From: Clostridiales bacterium
GTDB lineage: Bacteria; Bacillota; Clostridia; Lachnospirales; Lachnospiraceae
Assembly: GCA_019423795.1 (NCBI GenBank)
Contig: JAHZAT010000036.1
Span: 1 to 64,000 of the forward strand
Direction: 5' to 3'
Length of the DNA stretch: 64,000 nt
The translations under genes were made by a program, and so were the position numbers. The notes under the pieces are model-generated. The model saw only the letters and a list, made by a program, of their open reading frames with translations, did no database searches and was not told where the DNA came from. Positions 1-9,368 of the stretch are shown here, piece by piece. Position 1 is the stretch's first letter. The number at the start of each line of letters is the position of its first letter.

Positions 1-1586
1 ACGAGGGACAATTAAACAGATTTACAAAGAAACAGATCATCGAACTGTTTCTTTCCCAACAGGAGCAGCTGCAAAAACAGACAACACAGTTAGAAGAACT
101 GAACCGAAAGTTTGAACTGATTTATGAACAGCTGACCATGTCACGAGCAGACCGTTTTGCTCAGAAAACAGAGAAATTTGATTATGAGCAGCTGACTCTG
201 TGTTTTAACGAAGCTGAAGTTACGATAGACACAGACTGTACAGAGGAACCATTGATTGAAGAAGTCATTCCTGCATATCAACGTAAAAAAAGGCCGAAAG
301 GAAAACGTGATGAAGATCTGTCAGGACTTCCAGTCAGGGAAGAATATCATGAACTTTCTGAAAAACAGCTTTCTGAGCTGTTCCCAAATGGATATCGGAG
401 ACTTCCAGACAGGATTTATAAAAAACTGGATTTTCATCCAGCAACTTTCGAAGTGATCGAGCATCATGTCGCTTATTACAGTGCAAAAAATGAAGATAAG
501 ATCATAAGTGCAGAACGTCCTTCCGAAATCTTAAAAAATAGTATCGTAACGCCATCCCTACTGGCGGCAGTCTTGAACTTTAAATATGTGAATGCGATGC
601 CCTTGTATCGTCTGGAACAGGAATTTAAAAGGAATGACATTTATATTTCAAGACAGACAATGTCCAGTTGGGTGATCAAAAGCAGTGAACGCTATTTATC
701 TTTATTATATGACCGGATGCATCAGCAGATCTATCAGGGCCCGGTGATCCATGCGGATGAAACACCAGTCAAAGTCAAGAGAGACGGCCGGGATACGATG
801 TGCAACAGTTATATGTGGGTTTATCGTACTGGTACAAAAGATGGACAACAGCCAGTGATCTTGTATGAATATCAGAAAACCAGAAATTCAAGCCATCCGG
901 CGGAGTTTTTGAAAGGATATGAAGGAACGATCGTCTGTGATGGTTTTGAAGCATATCATAAGATTGCAAGGGAAAATGCAAACATCACAGTTGCAGGCTG
1001 CTGGACGCATGCAAGGCGGAAATATGTCCAGATCTGTAAAGCATTAGGGAAAAAAGCATCAAAAGGAAGTCTTGCAGAAGCTGCAGTTGCCCAGATCGGA
1101 GCGATCTATCATACCGATAACAGCCTGGACGGGTATGAACCAGAGCAGCGAAAAAAACGGAGGAAAGAACAGGTATCACCATTGGTCGATGCTTTCTTTT
1201 CGTGGGTAAGATCAAACATAGGATCTGTAGGAACTGGGAGTGCTTTATATAACGCAATGCAGTACAGCCTGAATCAGGAAAGATATCTCAGAGCGTTTTT
1301 GTATGATCCATTAGTACCTCTCGATAATAATAATGCAGAGATTGCTATTCGGAGCTTTTGCGTTGGGCGGAATAACTGGCATGTGATAGATACAGTAAAT
1401 GGGGCCAAAGCAAGTGCAATGATCTACAGTATTACAGAGACAGCCAAAGCGAACCAGTTAAAACCATATGAATATTTAAAATATCTGCTGATAGAGATTC
1501 CAAAACACATGGAAGATAGAAATCTAGATTTTTTAGAAGAACTATTACCATGGTCAGAACACCTGCCAACAGAATGTAAAAAATAA
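1..1586 (+). CDS. IS66-family transposase (TnpC), 5' end outside window
   Basis: DDE transposase that moves an IS66-type insertion sequence. The first ATG is at 138, but the frame stays open back to base 3 and encodes a Gln/Leu-rich coiled-coil stretch (IIELFLSQQEQLQKQ) typical of IS66 TnpC N-termini, so the gene starts outside the window. Counting from the ATG at 138, the catalytic Asp are in HADETP (D207) and VCDGF (D268), and the Glu lies in the NNNAEIAIR block. The C-terminal tail (GRNNWH, TAKANQLKPYEYL) is the usual IS66 end. No frameshift is visible inside the window, so it may be intact. The partner genes tnpA/tnpB would lie to the left. Confidence 0.93.
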   Translation, partial: EGQLNRFTKKQIIELFLSQQEQLQKQTTQLEELNRKFELIYEQLTMSRADRFAQKTEKFDYEQLTLCFNEAEVTIDTDCTEEPLIEEVIPAYQRKKRPKGKRDEDLSGLPVREEYHELSEKQLSELFPNGYRRLPDRIYKKLDFHPATFEVIEHHVAYYSAKNEDKIISAERPSEILKNSIVTPSLLAAVLNFKYVNAMPLYRLEQEFKRNDIYISRQTMSSWVIKSSERYLSLLYDRMHQQIYQGPVIHADETPVKVKRDGRDTMCNSYMWVYRTGTKDGQQPVILYEYQKTRNSSHPAEFLKGYEGTIVCDGFEAYHKIARENANITVAGCWTHARRKYVQICKALGKKASKGSLAEAAVAQIGAIYHTDNSLDGYEPEQRKKRRKEQVSPLVDAFFSWVRSNIGSVGTGSALYNAMQYSLNQERYLRAFLYDPLVPLDNNNAEIAIRSFCVGRNNWHVIDTVNGAKASAMIYSITETAKANQLKPYEYLKYLLIEIPKHMEDRNLDFLEELLPWSEHLPTECKK

Positions 1587-1786
1587 GATTACTGGATAAA
1601 AATCCAGTGATTAAAAATCTATCGGTAACACTGATTTACCGTTTACCGATAATCAAAAAGCCATTGCTGATCAGATACTATTTATTCCAATAAAATGGTA
1701 AATTGCAATGGCTTTTATTATTAAATTGTTTTTATATACAAATTAGCAAATTAAATAAACATACATTTCAGACTGTACACAAACTA

Positions 1787-1818
1787 GGTGCTAGGATCAT
1801 CCCAGCACCATTTTTCTT
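1787..1818 (+). terminator. Candidate rho-independent terminator after the IS66 gene
   Basis: GGTGCT and AGCACC pair with an inner GGAT/ATCC, followed by a T-rich run (ATTTTTCTTT). It lies 200 bases past the transposase stop, between the IS66 gene and the decayed IS1182-like element. Confidence 0.45.
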
Positions 1819-1839
1819 TAAAGTTAAATTGTATCCAAA

Positions 1840-2700
1840 AATTTGTTAGTAATTTTCGATTTTGTCACAGGTCATTTATATGGAAACAATGATTCAATCC
1901 AATCTTTCAAAAGTTGTCTGACAATCGCAGGTGTCTTGTATCTGCCACAATCATGTCTGGTTTAAAACTTTTAATCTTTTCATAAATTGTTTGAAATGTT
2001 CAGCTGTCATGTTCATTTCCAGTATCAACACTATATCCAAGGAGCCGACCGTGTTCACCGCATGCCGTTTCTACTGCATATGCAAAAACATGTTTATGTT
2101 CTCCTTTGCAAAACCATATGTTTGTCGGTCTTCATTGGTCTCTTTCTGCAGTTCTTTTTCATACCAGTACGCCTACTCATGAGCAACTTTTTTTACTGTT
2201 AGCACAGGCTTTTACATGAGTTGTATCAACAAAGATCTCTTCCGTATTGGTTAATTTATACTTCATACATTCTTCCAGAATCTTTGAAAAAATCTGTGTC
2301 TTTAAATCGGTGGGAATACTTCTTTCCAAATATTGAAAAATGTAAAAAAAGTGGAACAGGATCCAGCATATCTAGACTAAGAAACCAGCAGTAGGCAACA
2401 TTTACTTCAATTTCTCAGATCGTCTGTCACATACTTTTGGTTCCATAAAGATATTGAATAAATGGAATTTTAATGAGCATAACAGGATCTATACTTGGGC
2501 TACCATTGTTTTGACAATATTTATCTTCTACAAGATCGTAAATAAAGTTCTAGTTGATTGCTTTATCAATCAATCTTAGCATATGCTCCTGCGTAATTAT
2601 AAAATCCATTGAGATCATTATCATCTGTTCTCGTTTCTTATCTGCAATTTTCGTCATCATAAAAAACAGTGCTCATAAAAGTCCCAGCAAATATCAGAAC
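1840..2700 (-). pseudogene. Decayed IS1182-like transposase
   Basis: No intact frame remains, but the minus strand carries recognisable IS1182-type pieces in shifting frames. These include VDTTHVKACANSKK (about 2245-2200), KGEHKHVFAYAVETACG followed by GYSVDTGNEHD (about 2110-2010), and FKPDMIVADT then LLKDWIESLFP (about 1970-1880). Stops and frameshifts separate the pieces, so it is a dead copy. It fills most of the 1.2-kb gap between the IS66 gene and the restriction operon; the rest of the gap shows nothing else. The family name rests on recalled motif style. Confidence 0.62.
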
Positions 2701-2751
2701 TTTGTCTACGATCGGAAATAAATATGTATTTTATTGATAATTTTGTTATCA

Positions 2752-4482
2752 CTATCCTTCAATAATACTATGATACATAATATTCGCAATACATTTTGTC
2801 CGCTCCACAATTTCTTTTTCTCCCCATTCCTCCTTATCCCCATTTTCTTCGACAAATTTTTTTACTGTTGTATACTGGGATTCTGGATATCGTAACATTT
2901 TTGATTTAAAATTATTGTCAGATAAATCATTATTTAATTGTGCTCCCAATGGTAATAGATTTCCTATCATACCCACATACTCTGTTGCAACAGACTCTGG
3001 TAAAATATGTTCTATTGTAAAAGAATTCGGTACTAATTCATCAGATGAATAATAGGTATCCAATTTTTTTAAAATATATTTTACTAACTTTTTATCTTTT
3101 TCTTTTGTTGATGTATATATGATTTTTTCAAATTGTTTTTCAAATATACTGTAATCAGGTATTCCTTCTTTCAAATCGGCAATCAAATTATTAATACAAT
3201 CAGCACTCTCCTTTTTACTTGTACAACCTCTTAATTGTCTTGCATATGATGAATATCTACGTTCAAGTCCAGATGGTCTACTAGAACAAACTGCAGTAAA
3301 TACAAAATGATAATGTTCCAAATATACTAAGATCTTCTTAAAATTTTTAAATGATATTAAATTAGAATTTTTTACCTCGAACAATGCAAGTAAAAAAATT
3401 CTAATTTGTGATATATTAAAAATATAAAAGCTTTCTAAACATGTATATACAAATAAATCCTCTGGTTGTGTCCAATCTTCTTTTCTAGGTGCTGCTATTA
3501 AAGCATATTGCTTTGCTTCTTTTTCTAATGAATTAATAAACTCCGTATATCCTTCAATTGTACGTGGTATAGTTTTATTAAAGTTATGCACTAGTTTTCT
3601 TGTCGTTGACAAACTATATTTCGAGAGCCAAAAATGTCTATAGAATATATTTATATCCAAATCTGTACAATTTTTTAAGTTTTTCTTTATTTCTTTCCAC
3701 TTTTCTACTGCAAAATCTAATGGCTCATCCTCTGTTAAAATACTAAACAACGAATTTTTAATCATATCTACCGGTGACAAATCCTTTCCTTTTGAATTCA
3801 ACACCTCAAAAATAGTATATGCATCATCTAAACTTTTTACTGTAACATGAATAACTTTACATTTTAAAATCTGATCTCTAAAAGCCTTCAAAGCATCTAA
3901 ATAATTTATATCACCTACTCCAGAATTATTGTCTCTAATATTTTTAATTAAACTTGTTTCTTTTAATTGGCGATCAAAGAAGTTATATGCATTCAATATC
4001 CTTTTTTCTTCATTTGTTTCAGGTATAGCATCAAAATCTATATCTTTTTGTTGAATTCTTTTTTGAAAAAAAGGTTTAGGATTTTCATTAACCAACTTTG
4101 CGTATGGGTTTCCGTCATTATCTTCTCCCATTACATTTAAATGTGTTTTCTCACTTAATTTTTCTTGCCCTAATTCTTTAAATTTTTGGGCTAAAACAGC
4201 AAATGCAATAGTAAAAGTCATTAACCTTTGTTGTCCATCTACTACCAAACGTTCTATTTTACTAGTATCATCATCATCACCAACCAATACTAATGAGCCT
4301 ATAAAATAATCATTTGTAAAAAATATACCATCTCTAATATATATATTATCTATAAGATCTTCATATATTGTTTGTAATTCTTCATTTTCCCATGCATATT
4401 CTCGTTGAAATCTAGGAATTACATATTTCCTTTGTACTCGCAATGCGTCATCTATACTTTTAGGTACTGAAGTTAAATCCAT
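2752..4482 (-). CDS. DUF262/DUF1524 protein (GmrSD/ParB-nuclease-like)
   Basis: A 576-aa protein with an N-terminal DUF262 domain (VPRFQREYAWE near residue 25, VDGQQRLMTF near 85) and a C-terminal DUF1524 HNH-type region containing IEHILPES near residue 500. In the type IV enzyme GmrSD, DUF262 binds and hydrolyses nucleotide and DUF1524 supplies the nuclease; the fused arrangement here suggests a DNA-targeting defence factor. The gene starts 22 bases after the AlwI-like endonuclease and shares its strand, so it is probably the last gene of the restriction operon. It is very AT-rich compared with the housekeeping genes to the right, in keeping with transfer. Whether it restricts modified DNA or helps the neighbouring system is not shown by sequence. 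Confidence 0.85.
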   Translation of the reverse strand: MDLTSVPKSIDDALRVQRKYVIPRFQREYAWENEELQTIYEDLIDNIYIRDGIFFTNDYFIGSLVLVGDDDDTSKIERLVVDGQQRLMTFTIAFAVLAQKFKELGQEKLSEKTHLNVMGEDNDGNPYAKLVNENPKPFFQKRIQQKDIDFDAIPETNEEKRILNAYNFFDRQLKETSLIKNIRDNNSGVGDINYLDALKAFRDQILKCKVIHVTVKSLDDAYTIFEVLNSKGKDLSPVDMIKNSLFSILTEDEPLDFAVEKWKEIKKNLKNCTDLDINIFYRHFWLSKYSLSTTRKLVHNFNKTIPRTIEGYTEFINSLEKEAKQYALIAAPRKEDWTQPEDLFVYTCLESFYIFNISQIRIFLLALFEVKNSNLISFKNFKKILVYLEHYHFVFTAVCSSRPSGLERRYSSYARQLRGCTSKKESADCINNLIADLKEGIPDYSIFEKQFEKIIYTSTKEKDKKLVKYILKKLDTYYSSDELVPNSFTIEHILPESVATEYVGMIGNLLPLGAQLNNDLSDNNFKSKMLRYPESQYTTVKKFVEENGDKEEWGEKEIVERTKCIANIMYHSIIEG

Positions 4483-4504
4483 TTTCTTACATCCTTTCCG
4501 TGTA

Positions 4505-6505
4505 TCAAATTATTATCTTGATTGTTTCATTCCACGATAACGGAATAATTGCATTTTTAAACGCAATTATACACGCAAGTATTATCCCTTCACCAAAACG
4601 ATTATGATATATTTTTCTTCCATCGGAATCAATATTCAATTCTTCTGGAATTCCATTTAAATATGGAAACTTAGCTACTTTTGTTTGGTAATTTGGCAAA
4701 CTTACCTCTATTGCTATCACTTGTCCTTTTCCAGCTATTGGGCTAAATACCCATGTTCCTGGTGAAATAATCGAATTTTTCTTTTCCTTCGTTAATCTTT
4801 TATGTTGTTCCATATTGTTGATCTTTTCATTGATTGCAATATCTATATACGTCTTCCATCTCGGTGCATTTAAAATATCCCTTCTAGTTTCACATAATAA
4901 AATCAATTCTCTTAGTTTTTCTGGATTTGCCTGACCTGTTCTAAACATTGCCATAAAATATTTCCTGTACTGAGCTAATGTTAGTGGAACAATATCCAAT
5001 CTCTGCTTTAAATCTCCTCGTACATACCAAATTCCATGTCTAAAAGTTTCTGCCGTATTGGTATCTATTTTCACTGCGATAAACATCCCATATACAGGTT
5101 TATCATATTTTAAAATAGCATCTGACACATGTCTTCTTACAGGTTCACCTTCCATTGCCTCTTGACGTGATGATGTCGACATCGTAACTTCTGTCAAAAT
5201 TATAAAATCATTAAATTCACAATATAAATCACCCTTTCCGCCACCAGCAACAGATACTGGAAGGAAATCTGAATCAAGTTTAAATCCCCTTACCTCATAA
5301 GGTTTATTAGCCATGTGATCAATAGCCAAAGCGGCCCTCCATAAAATCCACTCTAAATATACCGGAGTTTCATCTTTTGGCACTTCAATTACATTATCTT
5401 CATCATATACATGCCTTCCTCCACCTTTAATTAGTAATTCCATATAATCTGCTATTTCTTGCCATTGATTGCATTGCTCTTTTGCATATTGAATTTCATC
5501 TGTTTGAGACAACACATTCTCTAACCGATGTCTAGCAATATTAATTTCTGCTGCAGTATTTAATGGAAGATCAGTAATATCAAATAAAATCTGTCTATTT
5601 TTCATATATATCATTAAATCATTCAATAAAGCTTTGGCTATATCCACATTATCTGTTGGTAGTTCTGCACCTTCACATAATCTTTTATATTGAATCATTA
5701 TTGGTTCATTATTAGATGTCGACTTTGCCAGTTTCTCAGCCAAAATATGCTTTGTAGGAGCAATGATCATTCCTCTTCCTTTTCTCTGTAACACTCCCGA
5801 AATGCGCAAATATCGCATATTCATATCACTATAATCAAGAAAATTATCTACCTTTTTATCATAGTGTTTCCCACGTTCTGCAACTTCTTTTCTATCAAAA
5901 TTATGCTTTGCCATTGCTTGTTTTCTACGCGTACGCAAATCCAAAATGTTATCCACAACCTCTTGAACTGAGTAACTAGGATTTGTTGTATGTCCCCATA
6001 GTGCAAATTCTATTCTAGTAATCTCTGAAGTTCCTGTTCGCTTCTCAAGTTCTAACATAATCGCCAGTATCCACCTAAATGGAGAAAAATAAGAATTTTT
6101 ATCTGGCATGACAGATTGTTCAATACTTAAGGCTCTTAAATAACATTCCTGCACTGCCGGATACGTATCTGCCTTTAAAAAAGTTCGTCCAAATGGTGTT
6201 ATATCATCTAACGTTCCCAATTCTTCTTGATCTCCATCCCTTTTCTTTACTTTTGGATAGATAAAGCCATTTTTTGAAAACATCAACCGCCATTTCCGAG
6301 CATGACTACCAGATACATCTTTACCGACTTCATTTTGAATAATTCCCTGCTCATTAAGAAATCTCATAAAACCAATTTCATTCTCTTTACCACGTAATTT
6401 TCCAACATATGGTGAATTTACAAACGCCTTAAAACCTTCCTGTATTCTATTTGGATTTCGTAATCCAGTATTTCCCAATAACCAAATATCTATTTTTTCT
6501 TCCAT
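4505..6505 (-). CDS. AlwI-like type II restriction endonuclease
   Basis: A 666-aa protein resembling the AlwI endonuclease family, whose founder cuts near the asymmetric site GGATC. A likely catalytic core is near residues 430-500: LTEVTMSTSSRQEAMEGE followed by EPVRRHVSDAI, with acidic and Lys/Arg residues in a PD-(D/E)XK-like setting. The start ATG lies inside the 3' end of the methyltransferase gene (16-base overlap) with GGAGAAG just upstream, so translation is coupled. The C-terminal about 100 residues look poorly conserved. Family assignment is from recalled motifs and from the adjacent double adenine methyltransferase; the exact site cannot be read from the sequence. Confidence 0.75.
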   Translation of the reverse strand: MEEKIDIWLLGNTGLRNPNRIQEGFKAFVNSPYVGKLRGKENEIGFMRFLNEQGIIQNEVGKDVSGSHARKWRLMFSKNGFIYPKVKKRDGDQEELGTLDDITPFGRTFLKADTYPAVQECYLRALSIEQSVMPDKNSYFSPFRWILAIMLELEKRTGTSEITRIEFALWGHTTNPSYSVQEVVDNILDLRTRRKQAMAKHNFDRKEVAERGKHYDKKVDNFLDYSDMNMRYLRISGVLQRKGRGMIIAPTKHILAEKLAKSTSNNEPIMIQYKRLCEGAELPTDNVDIAKALLNDLMIYMKNRQILFDITDLPLNTAAEINIARHRLENVLSQTDEIQYAKEQCNQWQEIADYMELLIKGGGRHVYDEDNVIEVPKDETPVYLEWILWRAALAIDHMANKPYEVRGFKLDSDFLPVSVAGGGKGDLYCEFNDFIILTEVTMSTSSRQEAMEGEPVRRHVSDAILKYDKPVYGMFIAVKIDTNTAETFRHGIWYVRGDLKQRLDIVPLTLAQYRKYFMAMFRTGQANPEKLRELILLCETRRDILNAPRWKTYIDIAINEKINNMEQHKRLTKEKKNSIISPGTWVFSPIAGKGQVIAIEVSLPNYQTKVAKFPYLNGIPEELNIDSDGRKIYHNRFGEGIILACIIAFKNAIIPLSWNETIKIII

Positions 6506-8409
6506 ACATCTTCTCCGTTAAACCCCACAAATAAATATTCCTGTACCTTATTTCGATTTGTCCTAGCATGTTTTTGATTTCCAAAAGAATATGTATAGTC
6601 TATTGGAACCACTTCTACATGTTCTTTATATTTAGACATAAGCATAACCATTTCATCTTGTGTTGGTTGACTATTTGAAGAATATGATACAATCAAGATA
6701 CTATCTGAAAACTTTTTAAACAGCTTATCAAATGCATCCTTTGCACCTTTCCTAGTTGAAAACGGTGTAGGATATGATTTAAATTTTTTTGTTACAGTAT
6801 TTTCCTGTATTTCTACGCCTTTCCAATCTCGTGCCAAACCTTCAACAAAATGATATCTACGTACATATTCATTATCTGATAGCGGAGAATAATATGGTGG
6901 ATCAATATACACTAGATCTGGATGCTTAATTTTTACTTTCATTGCATCTCCATTCTTAGATTTATTTTCACAACCATTATCAAAAATTGCATTATTGATA
7001 CTTTCTACTGCTTCCAGAAATTGCTGTTCCAAAGATTTTTTCAAATCTCTTCTTCCGTCATTATACCGATCTCCAGTATATGTAAAAATTCCTCGTGGTC
7101 TCTTTTTTGTACAAGCTCTAATCAATGCTGCCATTGCAATTGCTTTCTTATATTTGCCTTTAATACTAGCAATATTAGTTCGTAAAATGTCTATTAGCCT
7201 ATTCTCTTCATCTTTATAATATAATCCTTGAAAAGTCTCTTCTACAAAATGATCTGACTCTTTTTTTTCAATCAATAATTTTTTCGCTTCATCCAATGGC
7301 AATATAACATTATTATTTTCCACCATTGCTTTGGTAAATGTTGCTGACATTACCATATAATCATTGCTAATTACTGTTTTTCCTTGGGCTTTAAACATAT
7401 AGCCAACAATTCCAGAACCAGAAAACAGATCCACCACGGTATCAAAATTAAACTGTGAAGCAACAGCCCAAATTTGAGGCAATAATTTACTTTTAGAACC
7501 CATATATCTGGTTGCTGGATATTTCATTACCTGTTCAGACAAAGGTTTGGGAACTATTTTTAACATAGTTTTTTGTTTCGGCAAAATATTTACTATAATA
7601 TCTTCGCCTTTTCGTTTGCTTCCATTGCAAGAAATATACCTTTTCGTCTGAATAACCTCTATCTTATAATCTGCATATAACTCATGGACCAGTGGATGAT
7701 TGGAATTTGTCAATATTACATAACAACCTAGTTCCTGTAATCTTTTAACTTCCTTTGCCAATTCTATATGATCTTCTTCATAAAATTGCTCTTTTGTATA
7801 TCTTTTAAAATCTGAATATTCTGAAATTGGCAAGTACGGCGGATCTAAAAAAATAAAATCTCCAGGTTCTGCATATTTTTTCAACACTGATAGATAATCT
7901 CCACATTCTATAGTTGCTTTTTTTAACACATCTGAAGCGGCATATAAAACTTCTTCATCACAAAAATTAGGAGCTTTATATTTACCAAATGGAACATTAA
8001 ACTGTCCTTTCTTATTAACACGATATAATCCATTAAAACATGTTTTATTTAAATAAATCATTCGCGCTGCCGCTTCTTCCTTTTTTAACTTAAGCCAATC
8101 TAAAGAACGCACTTCATAAAAATCTTCTTTAGTATTTTTATATTTTTTTAAGTATGAAATAACAGTTTCTACATTATCTGCAACTTGTTGATACATATTG
8201 ATTAATTCTGGATTTCTATCTGCAATTATTGCTTTATCAGGATTTAACGCAAAAAACAATGCACCACCGCCAATAAACGGTTCTATATATTTTCCATATT
8301 TTTTAGGAATTTTTGGCATAATATCACTTAACATCTGAGTTTTTCCACCAGCCCATTTCATAATAGGCTTTGCCTGTATATGTTTTTCTTTCTTTAATGC
8401 TTGTTCCAT
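6490..8409 (-). CDS. Fused double D12-class adenine DNA methyltransferase
   Basis: A 639-aa protein made of two complete Dam-like (D12 class, N6-adenine) domains. Domain 1 (about residues 10-285) has MKWAGGKTQ, the SAM-binding stretch EPFIGGGALFF and catalytic DPPYLP. Domain 2 (about 295-635) repeats the layout with YMGSKSKLL, VVDLFSGSGIVGY and DPPYYSP. A type IIS site such as GGATC is asymmetric and needs a different methylation on each strand, so one fused enzyme can protect both, as in M.FokI. The start overlaps the upstream HTH gene by 16 bases and the end overlaps the endonuclease by 16 bases, giving a tight R-M operon. Confidence 0.93.
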   Translation of the reverse strand: MEQALKKEKHIQAKPIMKWAGGKTQMLSDIMPKIPKKYGKYIEPFIGGGALFFALNPDKAIIADRNPELINMYQQVADNVETVISYLKKYKNTKEDFYEVRSLDWLKLKKEEAAARMIYLNKTCFNGLYRVNKKGQFNVPFGKYKAPNFCDEEVLYAASDVLKKATIECGDYLSVLKKYAEPGDFIFLDPPYLPISEYSDFKRYTKEQFYEEDHIELAKEVKRLQELGCYVILTNSNHPLVHELYADYKIEVIQTKRYISCNGSKRKGEDIIVNILPKQKTMLKIVPKPLSEQVMKYPATRYMGSKSKLLPQIWAVASQFNFDTVVDLFSGSGIVGYMFKAQGKTVISNDYMVMSATFTKAMVENNNVILPLDEAKKLLIEKKESDHFVEETFQGLYYKDEENRLIDILRTNIASIKGKYKKAIAMAALIRACTKKRPRGIFTYTGDRYNDGRRDLKKSLEQQFLEAVESINNAIFDNGCENKSKNGDAMKVKIKHPDLVYIDPPYYSPLSDNEYVRRYHFVEGLARDWKGVEIQENTVTKKFKSYPTPFSTRKGAKDAFDKLFKKFSDSILIVSYSSNSQPTQDEMVMLMSKYKEHVEVVPIDYTYSFGNQKHARTNRNKVQEYLFVGFNGEDVWKKK

Positions 8410-8600
8410 TGCACCTTTTCTCCCTCGATATCACTAATGTCACCTTTTAAAACAGTACAAATTTTTTCCAATATATCTGTAGTAACATTTTCATTTTTTC
8501 CAAGTTTCAGTACTGAAGCATAACTAATGCCTGCAGCCACACATAAACCTTCCTTTTTCATATCTCTATCGATAAACAATTTTTTATAACTAACTGCCAT
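8394..8600 (-). CDS. Small XRE/Cro-type HTH regulator of the restriction operon
   Basis: A 68-aa protein that is essentially one helix-turn-helix domain (KEGLCVAAGISYASVLKL as the HTH core, then ICTVLKGDISDI). It is the first gene of the operon, has AGAGG upstream of its ATG and overlaps the methyltransferase start. By position and size it resembles the controller proteins of R-M systems, which time endonuclease against methylase; it could equally be a simple repressor. No clear operator repeat was found at the promoter. Confidence 0.85.
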   Translation of the reverse strand: MAVSYKKLFIDRDMKKEGLCVAAGISYASVLKLGKNENVTTDILEKICTVLKGDISDIEGEKVQWNKH

Positions 8601-8642
8601 ATTTAACCTCTAACTTTTTTTCTAAAATATTGCTCTGTCGTT

Positions 8643-8671
8643 ATTCTATCATGCAATTTCAGCTATATCAA
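8643..8671 (-). promoter_or_regulatory. Sigma-A-type promoter of the restriction operon
   Basis: On the minus strand TTGATA (8671-8666) and TAGAAT (8648-8643) are separated by exactly 17 bases, about 43 bases before the HTH gene start. This is the best promoter in the gap and would drive the HTH, methyltransferase, endonuclease and DUF262 genes. Confidence 0.7.
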
Positions 8672-8739
8672 TATTTTTTCAGTGTTCACAAACTTTTATA
8701 CAAACATTTGTTCCTTTTTCTTATTCAAATAAAAATACT

Positions 8740-9055
8740 TTAATCTGCAAATATGTTCTGAAGTTTCATAGAATTCATTTTTATATGAACAATAACTGGG
8801 TAGTTTAAATATCTGATATCTAGCGAAATGAACAAATTTTACTACTTTTAATAGCTTTAAACATATTGTATCGATCTGTAGTTTTTGAAAACTTCTTGGA
8901 AGTACAAGTCGTCGAAATCAATTAAATAAATTATACACCGGCATACTAACCTGCAGTTTATTCACATTGACGGTCATATTATGCTTGCTCATGGAATCCA
9001 TGTCAAATCAATACTTTAATTCACTGGTAAATACTTCTATTAGACTTCGTTTACA
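8740..9055 (-). pseudogene. IS1380-like transposase C-terminal remnant
   Basis: Reading the minus strand from about 9052 gives one frame with two internal stops. It encodes IEVFTSELKY, then DMDSMSKHNMTVNVNKLQ, then PVYNLFN, and finally IDTICLKLLKVVKFVHFARY. This is the order of the C-terminal end of IS1380-type (DDE group 1) transposases, where a YNL segment precedes a TIRxKLLKI segment. Only the tail survives. The rest of the 770-base gap between the HTH gene and the orphan methyltransferase is AT-rich and shows nothing I can support. Confidence 0.6.
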
Positions 9056-9368
9056 GTAAAAATGGAAAAGTCATGCTCTAAAAGTTGTTCCAATTCGCGT
9101 TTTGAAGCAAAATCATGGAGCAAGAGTATGTCAAACTCAGAAGAAAAATCACCACCATTAAAATTTATTTTGATTTTTCTATTGCTATTATGTAATAAGA
9201 TATTTACAATATTCATAAAGAAATCTCTTTATGCGTATTCGTTAAGACGTTAAACACCCTAATTTTATTGCAAATAGATGCTCTTTTTATTAAGTTAATA
9301 GATAAAAGAAATGATTAATAAAAATAAAGTAACTATGTGACTTTCAGTAGTTAATAATTCAAGCTTAT

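Noticed and set aside
9062..9253. 63-codon Ser/Lys-rich plus-strand frame
   Set aside because: Low complexity with a hydrophobic tail but no ribosome site or homology; lies next to an IS remnant.
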